Shown: positions 9,933 through 20,344, numbered from the stretch's first letter. The stretch is DNA of 64,000 nucleotides from Callorhinus ursinus (GCF_003265705.1 NW_020312935.1:7277787-7341786), one strand, 5' to 3'. Notes: generated by a model from the letters alone, not told the origin. Made by a program: numbers and translations.

Positions 9933-10222
9933 TGTATAAAAATTATTCATTGCTCATCTGAAGTTCAATATAATGGGGCATCGTGTATTTTTATTCTGAA
10001 TCTGACACCCCTACTCAGGTAATAACTGCTTTTTCCCTCTGTAAGATTGTCAAAGACGTGCTGCCTGCCTTCCTTAGGATCGGTGTAAGCATCCACTGAG
10101 ATCCCAGGAGTACCTGGGGTCCGGCTGTGAGGCAGAGCATCGTCTGTCCTTTTTGGGGAACCCTCGCTGAGTTCTATAGCCCAGCCTACCACCTCAATTT
10201 CCTTCTTCATTAAAGATGAAAG

Positions 10223-10691
10223 GAAAAGAAGGAAATCTTGCCATTGGCAACAACACGGATGGCCTTTGAGGGCATTTGCTAAGTGAAATAAGACAAAGAC
10301 AAATACTGTCTGGCCTCACTTCTATGTGGACTCTAACAATGAACAAAGCCCAAACTCACAGATACAGGAAACAGAGGCAGGGGTGGGTGAACCGGGTGAA
10401 GGTGATCCAAAGATACAAACCCCCAGTTATAAGGTAAAAGTCAGTCCCGAGGTTGCAATGCACAGCAGGGTGACTATAGTTGGTAAGAGTGTATTGCATA
10501 TTTGAAAGTTGCCAAGAGAGTAGATCTTAAAAGTTCTCCTCCCAAAGAAAACATTTGTAACTATGTGTCGAGATGGATGTCAGCTTAACTCATTGAGGTG
10601 ACCATTTTGCCATATATACAAATATCGAATCATTATGTTGTACACCTGAAACTAATGTAATGTTATATGTCAGTTATATCTCAATTAAAAG
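10223..10691 (+). mobile_element. 5'-truncated LINE-1, 3' UTR end
   Basis: Starts within the ORF2/3' UTR junction (GGAAATCTTGCCATTGGCAA) and ends GTTGTACACCTGAAACTAAT ... CTCAATTAAAAG, the usual end of L1MA-age elements. Flanked by a perfect 10-bp TSD AAGATGAAAG (10213-10222 and 10692-10701). Confidence 0.88.
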
Positions 10692-10701
10692 AAGATGAAA
10701 G

Positions 10702-11530
10702 TACTCATCTTAAAACCCCCTGGTAGTTCCGTGGCCCAGAGAGCGAGGGTTGGCTGCAGCCTGGCCTGTGGGGGCGGGGTGAGCGGTAGAACCTAGTCTG
10801 CCGAGTCAGAGCAGGTCCGTGGGACAGCGGATGATGCTTGTGAGCTGTGCCTTTGCCGGGGCCGCTGAGTTACTGTGTGACCCTGGACAGGCTGTCTTCC
10901 TCCCTTCCTCTCCCAGTTTCCCACTCCATGAAAAAGAGAGCTGGCTCCGCTCTAAGGGTCTCCAACATCCTGCCCCCCGCACCCCAGACTCCCCAGAAAT
11001 CGATGAAACCTGGAGGCACACCCTCGCCCGTCTGTGCTGGAATGTTTTGGGCTTGCTCCATGCCTGACCCTCGTCCTGCCATGGGGGCCTTCTCTCCTTC
11101 AGAACGGAGCCGAGAGATAGGCCACATCTCTGGGCAGACCGAGGGCTGTTGTCCCTGCATGAGGGCTCAGAAGGACCACTTGGTGGCCATCTGGCAGGAG
11201 ATCCGGATGTGGGCAATGTCCTCCCTGCCAGTCGCTGCCTTTGCCTGTGGGACGGCATCTGGCTGAGGTCTGTGGCTATGGATCGAGCTCTGGCGGAGGG
11301 GTGACAAGGTGATGGGTGGATGGGTTAGTCACCGTGGAATCTGAGCGGGTTAGGAATAAAAGCTTGCACAGGTGGGGCTAGTTTCTGATGGTTAGTTTAA
11401 AAAGGGATGGAAACTCTTCTCTGCTGAAATCTTAATTACAAAATGCCTAAATGAGCACTGCTGTGAGTAAGGCTGGACTCTGGTGGGACGAGCCCTGAGG
11501 TGGGAGAAAGGACAACTGACTTCTAGTCCT
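10702..11530. other. Unassigned GC-rich stretch
   Basis: Overlapping ORFs of 82-150 codons on both strands look like chance ORFs of GC-rich DNA. No repeat or exon recognised. Confidence 0.35.
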
Positions 11531-11706
11531 GGGGTGCTGCATGCTCCTGGGGTGTCTTGGGGTGTCCTGGGGGTGCTGTGTGCTCCTGGGGTGTCCCGGG
11601 GTGTCCTGGGGGTGCTGCATGCTCCTGGGGTGCCCCAGGGTGTCCCGGGGTGTCCCGGGGTGCTGCTTGCTCCTGGGGTGTCTGGGGGTGTCCTGGGGGT
11701 GCCACG
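11531..11706. repeat. G-rich minisatellite (~39-48 bp, built of ~10-bp GGGGTGTCCT units)
   Basis: Four higher-order copies, each GGGTGCTG(C/T)(A/G/T)TGCTCCT followed by two to three GGGGTGTC(C/T) words. Repeated GGGG tracts with 6-7 nt loops give several G-quadruplex-type arrangements on the plus strand. The overlapping 74-110-codon ORFs here are by-products of the repeat. Confidence 0.88.
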
Positions 11707-13260
11707 TGCCTATGCCGTGTGGCCTCAATGAGTCTCCTAGCCCCGGTGATCTCAGTTTTGCGGATAAAGCGGTCATGCTGAGGACCTTCTCTCAGGGTCA
11801 GTGTGGCATCTAAGGAGCTCAGCAAAGGTACAGCACTCAGCCTGAAGCCTGCCATGCAGTTGGTGCTCTTCTCTGCCTTCCTGCAGGAGAGACTTGGCTG
11901 GGCTTAGGCCCAGGGATGCAGTGGGCGGTGGGATGGGGAATATTCCTTCCTGCCTTTCAGACAGTCCTGGCCTAAGCAGCCCCAGGAGGTGCCATTGTGG
12001 TCAGGGCTGCGGGAGGGGGAGGCCTGGGGCTGGGGCTGGGGTCCTGCAGGGGATGTCAGGGTCCTCAGGGCAGAGGTAGAGCTGGGATGGGGATGGCTCC
12101 CTGACACCCTCAGTGACTGATGCTAAGCCTGCAGAGGCTAAGAGGAGCCTCTCACGGGGGCTTGGGTTTGTAAACGGGTGTGAAGAGTTCTCATGGTTTC
12201 CTCTGAAGCATTTCCCTTGAAACCTTTCTGGGAGGCCTAGAGAGCAAGGGTCCTACTGACCTGGAGTGGGGAGGAGAGGGGTGGTTATCTCCCTGCCTTG
12301 GAGCTACAGCCTTGCCTATTTAAGTCTTGGGTAGGCCCCCTTCCACCCTGCCAGCCCCCAGAGCCTTCCGCCCCCTCTCCCATATCAGCCCGCCCCCCTT
12401 CCCTGCCTGTGTCCCCCCCCAGCTCTCCCCTGATAGCTGCCCCTCAGCCTTGGCTGAGAGGCGTGGGGCTGGGGCTGAAGGGTCTGTGGGCTCAGCAGAT
12501 GACCGTGCCTGGGGAGGAGCCGGCGCTATGGGGGACAGCTGTGCCATGGGGTCGGCGTCCCTTGCCTGTCTTCCACCCCCAGCAGTCCCGGTCTCTGGCT
12601 GTGGAATGATTGGGCTTGACGTGTTCATTTGCTGCCTGTTCAAAGTCCGTTTTCTGGCTGAAGCCAATGCCAGCCGGGCGGGGCTCAAGGCCTCGCTGTG
12701 GACCAGCTGCCGGGGCTGCTTAGCATGCAGCACCCATACACAGCTCTCCGAGAAAGAGGCGCAACTGCAGTTGTCTTTGGCCCATGGACGTGCCTGGGCT
12801 GTTTGCCCACATTCCTCTCTACCCCGCCTGGCTCAGCAGACCCTTCCAGAACCCTGCAAGGCTGGGTGTTGGCTGACCTCTGTCCAACTTGGGATTCAGC
12901 CCCTAGAACCCTTCTGGAGAAAAATTCTGCCCCCAGGCAGAAGAGAAAGGAAGGTACTATGTTTTGGGGGGGCATGCCTGATGTTGATTTGCTGGGAAGC
13001 CCTGGGTCCCTCATTCACCTTCTGATCAGGCTCCTCATCTGCATACCAGGAATTGTGACCCTACTCCATCTTTATGCTTCTCACCCTGCTCTTGACTGGC
13101 AGCACCATGAATGTAGAGGAGATGCTCGCCGACTTGTGCCTGGTAGCCTGCCATGCCCGCACCCCCTTTGTTCTACCCCTGACCTCGCCCTGGGCCTCCA
13201 TCTCAGGATGCTTCTGGAGTCATCACATCTGGGTGTGAACCCTGACCTTTCTGCCTCCAT
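11707..13260. other. Unassigned GC-rich stretch with a possible regulatory block
   Basis: No repeat recognised. A 232-codon plus-strand ORF (12327-13025) is crossed by ORFs in other frames and lacks any domain, so it is treated as chance. The block at 12595-12690 looks less random (listed separately). Confidence 0.35.
12595..12690. promoter_or_regulatory. Possible regulatory block (CRE-like and HNF4-like words)
   Basis: TGACGTG (12617-12623) is a CRE-like half site and CAAAGTCCG (12641-12649) is one base from the HNF4-type CAAAGTCCA. Two words in ~35 bp are suggestive only; conservation is unknown. Confidence 0.2.
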
Positions 13261-13440
13261 CATTCAGTGCATGTTGACTGGGTACCAGGCTTAGTGCTGG
13301 CTGCTGGGGTCGTGGTGACAAACAGAATTGTCAGAGTCACTGTGGGCACAAACGTACCACCAAGAAAAATAATTTCAAACAGTTTCAAGTGCTATGGTCA
13401 TATCCTGTGAGAGGAAATGACTGGGGATTCTGCTAATGTG
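13261..13440 (-). mobile_element. L2 LINE 3' end, reverse orientation
   Basis: CATTCAGTGCATGTTGACTG, GTACCAGGCTTAGTGCTGGC, GTGGTGACAAACAGAATTG and TTTCAAGTGCTATGG follow the reverse-complement L2 tail. Confidence 0.6.
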
Positions 13441-13496
13441 GGGGGGCGGTCACGGCCTCTGGGAGGAAGTGACACCGTTGAGCTGAGAACTGAACT

Positions 13497-13600
13497 TTTG
13501 TGACTGTCAGTTTCCTAACCTGTAAAATGGTGATGATTCCCTCCTCCAGGTTGTCATGCATAAATGTAAAGGGCTGGCACATTGCAGGAGCTTGGCCCCA
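13497..13600 (+). mobile_element. MIR, 3' half
   Basis: CAGTTTCCTAACCTGTAAAA, TGGTGATGATTCC, GGGCTGGCACATTGCAGG follow the MIR core and 3' half. Confidence 0.75.
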
Positions 13601-13677
13601 GGGCCTGGGGCACGTCTCCTCTCCGCATTGGGCTGTTCTCACTGGTGACCCCGTGGCCTCTAACCATGTCCTCAGAT

Positions 13678-13797
13678 TAGGGCTTCCTAAGTCTGTATGT
13701 GAATCAAAATCATCTGGAAAACTTAAAAATACAGATTCTCAGGCCCTCCCGAGCCGTGGGTGACACAAGTGGCTCATGGAAGACACTTGGAGAATCA
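13678..13797 (+). mobile_element. MER5A-like hAT MITE with central deletion
   Basis: GTGAATCAAAATCATCTGG, AAAACTTAAAAATACAGATT, TCAGGCCCTCCC, then ACACTTGGAGAATCATG at the right end. The middle of the family consensus is absent. Confidence 0.55.
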
Positions 13798-15019
13798 TGG
13801 CTCAGACACCCCCAAGGGAGACCTAGTATCCTCCCCCAACGTCCGAGGTTCAAGTCTACTAACTGGTGGAGGGGTAGCTTTGGGGGATAACTTACCCCAG
13901 CCCAGAAGACCAGGAGAAGCTGCTCTGATGCCCAGACCCATCTGGTCTCAGCTCTGGTCAGGGTTTGCCTGCTGGACAATGTTTAGTGCTGTTTTGAAGT
14001 AACCAGCTGCTCAGAATCCCAAAGTGTCCTGCATTTATTAACACGCAGAACGTCTTGTGAGAGCTTGATGGAGAATATTAAGTGTCATTGCTGGCCCTGG
14101 AGTGTTGCTCTGGGGGGAAGCGGATGTCGGTCTGCCAGGCTGAGGGGCAGCAGGGCACGCTTCACCCATGGGGCATGAGGATCAACCCCCCAGAGTGGAG
14201 GCCAGTGGGAGGGGGTGCGTGGGATGTCCTGGGTGTGATTTGGCTACTTGGGCGGGGCCCAGAGGTTGAGCCAGGGGGCCCTCCATCCCCCTCCCCATCT
14301 TCCTGCTGCCTTCCTGGCCTGAAGCCTTCAGACTGAGGCATCTCATCAGGATGTGTCCCGCACGCTAATGTAATAACAGCTGCTAATTATATATCCCTGC
14401 TATTGCACCCCTGCCAGTTGTGGGAACTGAAGCAGGATGATTTGAGGGCCAGGAGAGCTACCATCTCCCCCCCACCCCCGACAGCCCCCCATTCCCGAAT
14501 GTTATTTTATTCACGGGGCTGCTTTCTTTTTTTTATTATTGCACAATTCAGTCCTGTCTGAAATTTGTTATTTCCTGCCTCAGCCCAGCCAACACCACCC
14601 AGCCAGCTGTGATCTCTTGCTGTGGCCTGGCCCCAGGGCAAGGAGAGGAACCCACTTGGTCCTGGTCTGAAGGGACTTCCAGTCATTCCCATGGGGACAT
14701 GGATGCATAAGCAGGCAGGGACATCTGCCTGGCCTGCCTTCTTTGTCGCTGACTGGAGCCTGTTTCCTCTACCTACAGCCACCTGCTGGTCACTTGCTGT
14801 GAATGGTCCAGGGCTACACCCTGCCTCCTCACCCCCCGGACAGGATCTGCTTAGACAGAGCTCCCTGCTGCCCCTGCCCCCATCCCTGCCACCAGGCCAC
14901 TTACCCAGGGTGTTACCCCCTGGCTCTGCATCCACCTCTTCCTGAGGCCTCAGTTTCTCCATCTGCATCATGGAGACATCAACAACACCCATCTCAAAGG
15001 GCCCTGGCCAGAATCTAGC
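13798..15019. other. Unassigned stretch with AT-rich block and MIR scrap
   Basis: Mostly unrecognised. Contains the TAAT/E-box block at 14341-14400 and a short MIR-like piece at ~14943-14985 (GGCCTCAGTTTCTCCATCTG). Confidence 0.35.
14341..14400. promoter_or_regulatory. Conserved-looking TAAT / CAGCTG block
   Basis: TAAT at 14366 and 14371, E-box CAGCTG at 14377-14382 and TAATTA at 14384-14389 lie within 24 bp in an AT-rich island flanked by GC-rich DNA. Such homeodomain plus bHLH clustering is typical of developmental enhancers, but no conservation data are available. Confidence 0.3.
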
Positions 15020-15208
15020 CAGTGATTCTCAATCCTGGTTGTCTACTTAGAATCCCCAGGGTGATTAGAACAAGAACCAACGCTGGGGGCCACGCTGAGC
15101 CTCACATGGACCAATTTCATCAGAATTTCTGGGGAATGGGGTCTGGACAGCAGCGTTTAAAAAAAGCTGCCAGGCTATTACAGCGTGCAGCTAAGAATGA
15201 GAACTAGT
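15020..15208 (+). mobile_element. MER5A-like hAT MITE
   Basis: AGTGATTCTCAATCCTGG start, AGAATCCCCAGGGTGATTAG, AATTTCATCAGAATTTCTGG, AGCGTTTAAAAAAAGCTGCC and AATGAGAACTAG end. ~189 bp, the family's usual length. Confidence 0.75.
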
Positions 15209-15927
15209 CTTGTATGGGGAGCTTATAGCAGACCTTCAACAAATGAGAATCCTTGTTTTTCATTATTGTTTATTATGTTAAGAGTATTAAATGGCATTTT
15301 AAGCTACTCTTGAAACCCGTGGACTAAGAAGAACTTCATTAATAAAAAAAATCCTTAATAAGAGAAAGAAATAGAAATATGCCCATATAAATGGTAAGTT
15401 AGTAAGGAAAAGTTAGCCAATTTCAGTGTCTCCTTCCCCCACCCCTCTGTCCAAGAAAGAGGAGGAAGAGATGGAGGGAAGAATGTTCTGGCAGGTAGAA
15501 GTGAAGTAGGCTGATGTAACCCATGAGAGGAGATATCCTGGACTGGGAAGGGCATTGTGTTATTGGTGCATTGCTCATAGGATTTGGGAGGAAGGGTTTG
15601 TGGGGTTTTGTGGGACACCTGAGGAAGCTGTCCCCCATTTACCCATGTTGAACAACAGGCTGTGAACTCAAGGTAATAGGAATGCTCTGAGGGCCAGAAT
15701 GCTCTTGCCAGCCAGCCTGCGCACAAGGGCACTCCCACCTTTACCCCTAGAAACGAAGATGGAATTTTCCATAACCTTGTGGGGCAGGGCTCAGGATCTC
15801 GTCTCATCCCTAGAGCAGGGCTTCTGGCATAAGGCACGGAGGGCTATAATTAGGGACCCCCAGGGGCCTGGAAGTTGGCCCAGGGGACAGAAAAAGCAAA
15901 CCACTCCTACTGGGAGGCAGGGCTAGA
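15209..15927. other. Unassigned stretch
   Basis: AT-rich to ~15420, then mixed. A 160-codon minus-strand ORF (15355-15837) has no domain and is treated as chance. Confidence 0.35.
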
Positions 15928-16330
15928 GTGTGCTTCTCAAACCTGTATGGGCATTTAGGATGACCTGGGGAACTTGTTAAAAATACAGATTCTCAGGGCG
16001 CCTGTGTGACTCAGTAGGTTAAGTGTCTGACTCTTGATTTCAGCTCAGGTCATGATCTCGAGGTCGTGAGATGGAGCCTCATGTGGGGCTCTGCGCTCAG
16101 CTGGGAGTCTGCTGGAGATTCTCTCTCTCCCTCTGCCTCTGCTCGTACCCCTCTGCTCCTCCGCCCCCCGCTGCTTGCTCGCTCTTTCTTTCTCAAATAA
16201 ATAAATCTTAAAAATGCAGATTCTCAGGCCCCGCCTCAGATTTGGATAGAGGAGGGCTGGGGACCTGGGAATCTGCATTGTCAATAAGCTATCCAGGTGA
16301 TTCTGAGGGTCACTAAGGCTTGAGAGGCAG
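15928..16330 (+). mobile_element. MER5A-like hAT MITE, split by a SINE
   Basis: GTGCTTCTCAAACCTGTATG, GACCTGGGGAACTTGTTAAA left of the SINE; TTCTCAGGCCCCGCCTCAGA, TGGGAATCTGCATTG, TCCAGGTGATTCTGAGG, GGCTTGAGAGGCAG right of it. Confidence 0.8.
15997..16209 (+). mobile_element. Can-SINE, older subfamily, inside MER5A
   Basis: GGCGCCTGTGTGACTCAG head, GTGTCTGACTCTTGATTTC, GATCTCGAGGTCGTGAGAT, CTGGAGATTCTCTCTCTCC and AAATAAATAAATCTT tail. TSD AAAAATACAGATTCTCAGG (15979-15997) / AAAAATGCAGATTCTCAGG (16210-16228). The GACTCTTGATTTC form is the older pan-carnivore subfamily, unlike the GCCTTCGGCTCAG form of most copies here. Confidence 0.93.
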
Positions 16331-17727
16331 GTGGGTTGAGAAGGCAGGGGCCAGGTTGTCCCCAGTAAATGTGAAGAATCCCAGCCTCCCCCACTCCATC
16401 TTCTAACTGCCCCCTCCAGCCTCTGGCCACAGAGCCCGCCTTGTTCCCCTGGGAGCACTTCCCACGCCCCTTCCTGCTGTCTGAGCCTCCTGGGGGCCCT
16501 CCTCGGACACCGCCCTCCCAGGGTTGGGCCCTGCACATGAGGAGTGTGTGTGTGTGTGTGTGGCCTGGAGATGAGCTTTTCTTTTTGAGTCAGTTTTATT
16601 CTTTTAATGCTCAAATATGATATGCCACTGTGCCATTTGCAGATTCTTTTTCTCTCCAATGAGCAGGGTGTCAGAGACATCACGTAAATGAGTGGAGAGA
16701 AAAAAGATAGTTTGCAGGAATTAAGAAGTGAGAATTTTGAAGCTGGTGTAGGCCACGGGGCTGTGGCTCATGTGGCACATCCCATTGCCTCGAGGGTGGG
16801 GCCGCTGCCTGGGTCTAGTCCAGGAGAAGGGGGTGCTCAAGGGCTGATGGGGTGCAGGCTGATAACCACACTGGTCCTCTGCGCTTCTAGCAGCTTCTCT
16901 AACCACGTGTCTTGTCCTCGTTTAGAACACTTACACAGTGCTAGTCACCTGCTCAGTACCTTCTGTACTCCGCGCGGCCCCGGGGCTAGATCTCACGTGG
17001 TGTGGCGCTCATTCTCCCTTCACAGGCCCTCGGTTTCCTGGGTCATTTCCTTGTTGACTGGGCGAATGAGTCATCCCCTCACTTGTCTGGGGTAGACCCG
17101 TCATCTTTGTACCTTTGCTCCTGTTCCTTCTTCTGCCTTGAGGACATTGCTCCTCAGGGCCACCTGGGCTCAGTGCACCCGCTTCTGCAGGTCCGGCTGA
17201 AATGCTCCCTCCTCCGCCAAGCCTCCGTGATGGCCGTCAGCCTCCTGGGCTGGAAGCAACTCCTCCTCCTGTCATGCTCCCACTGCAGTTTGTCTCGAAC
17301 CCTGAGCACTTTTCAGTCTGCCCCTCTTTTATCTTTGTCCATTCTCACATTTGTTTTTTCAAACTGTTCACCCATAGGAGGCTGCTGTGGTGCTGGCATC
17401 TCGTGGGTGACCGGTGCACTGTAGGTGCTTAATTACAGCTGCAGAGATCAGGGTGTAGAACATGTGTAACTTTTGAGACCTGGCATTTGCCTGTAGGACA
17501 GGGGCCTCAGGCAATAAAATAAAAACTGCTCAGTGATGCTGACCCCAGGGCTCTGTCTCTAGGAAGTGGACTCTCACTGAGGTGCCACTGGGGCCCAGCC
17601 GGCCATTGATGTAGGTGGTAAACCAGGCTGTGTTTCTGGAACTGGGGCTCCAGTCATCTACTTGTGGGGAGACTGAGGTCCCCCACTCATGGGGCAAGGG
17701 ACTCCTCAGGGGGGGTACGGCCCTGTA
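16331..17727. other. Mostly unassigned stretch
   Basis: A 10-unit GT run is listed separately. 17085-17435 has L2-like words (GAAATGCTCCCTCCTCCGCC, GTCCATTCTCACATTTG) but too weak to call. No exon supported. Confidence 0.35.
16544..16562. repeat. Short (GT)n microsatellite
   Basis: About nine and a half uninterrupted GT units. Confidence 0.9.
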
Positions 17728-17945
17728 AGAACAAGGGCTTTGAAGTAAGACATCCTTGCATTCCTATCTTAGGTCTGGTGCTGACTGGCTGTGTGAACTC
17801 CGACAAATTCTTTAACCTCTCAGAATCTCAGTTTCTTGGTTTGGAAAACGCTGCTGCTGATACCCTCAGGGTCACTGGGAATATGGGGGATAATATCTGT
17901 AAAATACGGGGCACCTAATAGGCGCTTGATAAATAGCAGTTAGTA
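17728..17945 (+). mobile_element. MIR, near full length
   Basis: GAACAAGGGCTTTGAAGTAA, CTGGCTGTGTGAACTCCG, TTCTTTAACCTCTCAGAATC, TCAGTTTCTTGGTTTGG, TAATATCTGTAAAATACGG and GGCGCTTGATAAATAGCAG in MIR order. Confidence 0.85.
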
Positions 17946-18825
17946 TGATGATCATTATCATCATTAGCAGCCTGATTTTTAATTCTTTCTTTTTGGAGTC
18001 ATTGTTCCCTCCAGCTGTTGGTGCCTATGCTGGAATCACCCAGGGCCCTGAGCCAGCCTGGAAGAGCTATTTTATAATTAGGTTGGCAGATGCAGGATGT
18101 GGCGGACCCCTGCCGGGGATCACAAATTAATTAGTGTCTTTTGTGGAGAGGGGACCCTTCGACAGGCTTGATGAGGACAAGCCAGGCCCCCGGGCACCTG
18201 ACCTCAGTATTTGTAGCTGTGCAGAGGGGTGAGCCCCATTAGGATCAACAGGAGGTAGGTGCTCTTGGGGTCTGGAAGGGACCCAGAGTCACCCAGGGTG
18301 ACTGTTTGGCAGGTGGCACTGGTCTCAGCATACCCCAGAGGCTGAGGGAAGCTGTGGTGAGAAAGCAGCGGTGCATGCTGCCTCAGTTTCCCCACACAGC
18401 ACTCCATCTGCTTTCCAAGCGTGTGTGTTCCCTCGCCTCGTCCATTTCCAGGCCAGGATGCCTGCTCTCCCTGCTGAGAACTCCCACAACAAATCACTGG
18501 GCCGCACCCCATCTGTCCTCTCCTTGCAGCCTCTGGCAACCCAGAAATCATGACCCACTCATAAACAATAGCGTCAACCTCTATTTAGGTCTGAGGCCAT
18601 GGTGCTCAGAGGGATCCTGGCACTGTTTTCTCTCCCCAGAGTTTCTGACCTCACTTCACCCTCCTAGGGCAACAAGTGGGCTGGGGGTACACATGCCTAG
18701 CTCATTCCTGGTCCTCCTCCCTGCGACTGTCCCCCCCATTCCTTCGGGGTCATTCTCCCCTGTACCTCTGTTGGCTTCACTGCCGGACTTCGTGCAAGCT
18801 GCTGCACTCACTTCCCACATATTGC
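17946..18825. other. Unassigned stretch including an AT-rich block
   Basis: 18060-18140 is conserved-looking (listed separately). 18150-18820 is GC-rich with no recognised feature. Confidence 0.35.
18060..18140. promoter_or_regulatory. Conserved-looking TAATTA block
   Basis: TATAATTAGG at ~18073-18082 and AAATTAATTAGTG at ~18123-18135 give homeodomain-type sites inside otherwise GC-rich DNA. Function inferred only from composition. Confidence 0.2.
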
Positions 18826-19020
18826 ATGCTTTTGCCAGCCCCAGGGCGCTGAGGCAAGCTCTTCACACCCTTTCATTATCTCACTTCAAAGCTGTGATGT
18901 ACCCACATAAGAGCTATTATCATCCCCATTCTATAGACGAAGAAATGGAGTCTCAGAGATTAGCCTGGGTCACAGAGCTGGTAAGGGTTGGAGTTAGTAT
19001 TTGAACCTAGATAGTCTGAC
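18826..19020 (-). mobile_element. MIR, reverse orientation
   Basis: TTCATTATCTCACTTCAAAG, ATCCCCATTCTATAGACG, AGAAATGGAGTCTCAGAG, GGTCACAGAGCTGGTAAG and TTTGAACCTAGATAGTCTG in reverse MIR order. Confidence 0.8.
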
Positions 19021-19029
19021 TACACAATA

Positions 19030-19960
19030 TATATATATTTTAATTGAGGGATACTTACAATACAACACAATGCATAGACCTTAGGTGTTCACTCAATGGT
19101 TGTTGACAAATGTATTCATTCACCCATGTAACCAACCCTCTAAGCCAGGTGTGGAACACTTCCATCACTCCTTATGCCTCTTCCCTATCAGTCCCTACCC
19201 TCCGTGTGGAGGCCCCCACTGTTCTGGGGGCTCAACTTTGTCTCAGTCCACTTTGTTCTTGGATTTTGTAGGAATGGAATTGTATAGTACATACTCCTCA
19301 TATCTACTGTAATGCTTTTATATACAACTTCTTTCACTTGGCTCAGGGTTTTTGAGACTTGTCCATATTGTTGCCAATTGTCCATTGGGTGGTAAACTTT
19401 GTCTCAGTCCACTTTGTTTTTGGATTTTGTAGGAATGGAATTATATAGTACATACTCCTCATATCTACTGTAATGCTTTTATATACAACTTCTTTCACTC
19501 GGCTCAAGGTTTTTGAGACTTGTCCATATTGTTGCAATTTGTCCAATACCAAAAGTCCATTGTTTTTATTGACAACAAGCATTGCATGGTATAGACACAC
19601 TGCGAGGTGTTTAGCCCTTTCCCTTACTGATGGACATTTGGGGTCATTTCCAGTTTGGGGCTATGATGACCAAAGCTGCTGTGAACATTCATGCAGAAAG
19701 CTTTCTGTGGACACCTGTCTTCATTTCTCTTGAGTAGATACTGGGGTGAAATTTCTGGGTTACAGGTAGGTATATATGTAACGTTATAAATGCCAGACAC
19801 ATTGCTGTGCTGTTTTAACTCCTGCTCACAGTACAAGAGTTCTAGTTGCTCCACGTACCTGCCAACATTTGGTGATGTTGGTTCTTTTGTATATTCTGCA
19901 TATGGATATTTTTTTCCTAGTTGGTGGCTGGCTTATTCATTTTTGTTAAGGCAGCATTGG
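19030..19960 (-). mobile_element. LINE-1 3' fragment with internal tandem duplication
   Basis: Minus-strand L1 of L1M age: 3' UTR words (TTAATTGAGGGATACTTACA, TTCACCCATGTAACC) followed by the ORF2-end region (TGATGGACATTTGGGGTC, AAAGCTGCTGTGAACATTC). No ORF survives. The repeated segment inside it is listed separately. Confidence 0.8.
19234..19555. repeat. 161-bp tandem duplication inside L1
   Basis: 19234-19394 and 19395-19555 both begin AACTTTGTCTCAGTCCAC and run in parallel through TACTCCTCATATCTACTG and TTTTTGAGACTTGTCC. By eye there are about four substitutions in the first ~145 bp; the last ~15 bp diverge. Confidence 0.9.
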
Positions 19961-20344
19961 TGACCAAAAATTGACCACAGCTCCCTCCCCTTGGATTATC
20001 AATGATTCTGGGGAGTGTGAAATAAGAATGCAATGTGCCAGGTATACAGCAGGTGCTCAGAAGGGGCTTATTACCTTTTTGCCCTTCTCCTTCCTGCCAA
20101 GGTCTCCCTAGATCATTTGCCCTAACTAGAACAGAGTTCTTCTCCTCTCCATCCCTTGGCCCCCATTTTACTCATCCTTGCAAGCCTAGTTTAACACAGG
20201 CCTCTGGCACCATGCTCCTTAGAATGCCTCAACCCATGGAGACAACCTGGAAGGTGGGTCAAGCAGCAGTGACTTATGAAGGGCCTCATGTATCTCATTG
20301 GCTTCTGGAAAGGTGTCAGAGATTGGCAATGTGTTGCTAGAGTC
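19961..20344. other. Unassigned stretch
   Basis: No firm feature. 20225-20340 has faint reverse-L2 words (GAAGGGCCTCATGTATC). Confidence 0.3.

Larger units (their letters stand above)
8984..10012. repeat. Old hairpin-like interspersed repeat, split by two LTRs
   Basis: Three pieces remain: 8984-9060 (GGTTGCCAGATTAAATACAG ... GAATTTCAGATAAATTAC), 9447-9486 (GTCTGTCCCATGCAATACTG) and 9933-10012 (ATTATTCATTGCTCATCTGA ... GTGTATTTTTATTCTGAATC). The outer pieces are approximate reverse complements, so the original element was a near-palindrome. Two MaLR LTRs occupy the gaps. Family name not assigned. Confidence 0.6.

Noticed and set aside
12327..13025. 232-codon plus-strand ORF
   Set aside because: No domain, Pro/Ser/Ala-rich as expected of GC-rich DNA, crossed by ORFs of 109-198 codons in other frames of both strands.
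16045..16683. 212-codon minus-strand ORF
   Set aside because: It reads through a Can-SINE, a MER5A-like element and a GT microsatellite; clearly composite and accidental.
18306..19004. 232-codon plus-strand ORF
   Set aside because: Its last ~60 codons run through a reverse-oriented MIR, so the frame is not a conserved protein.
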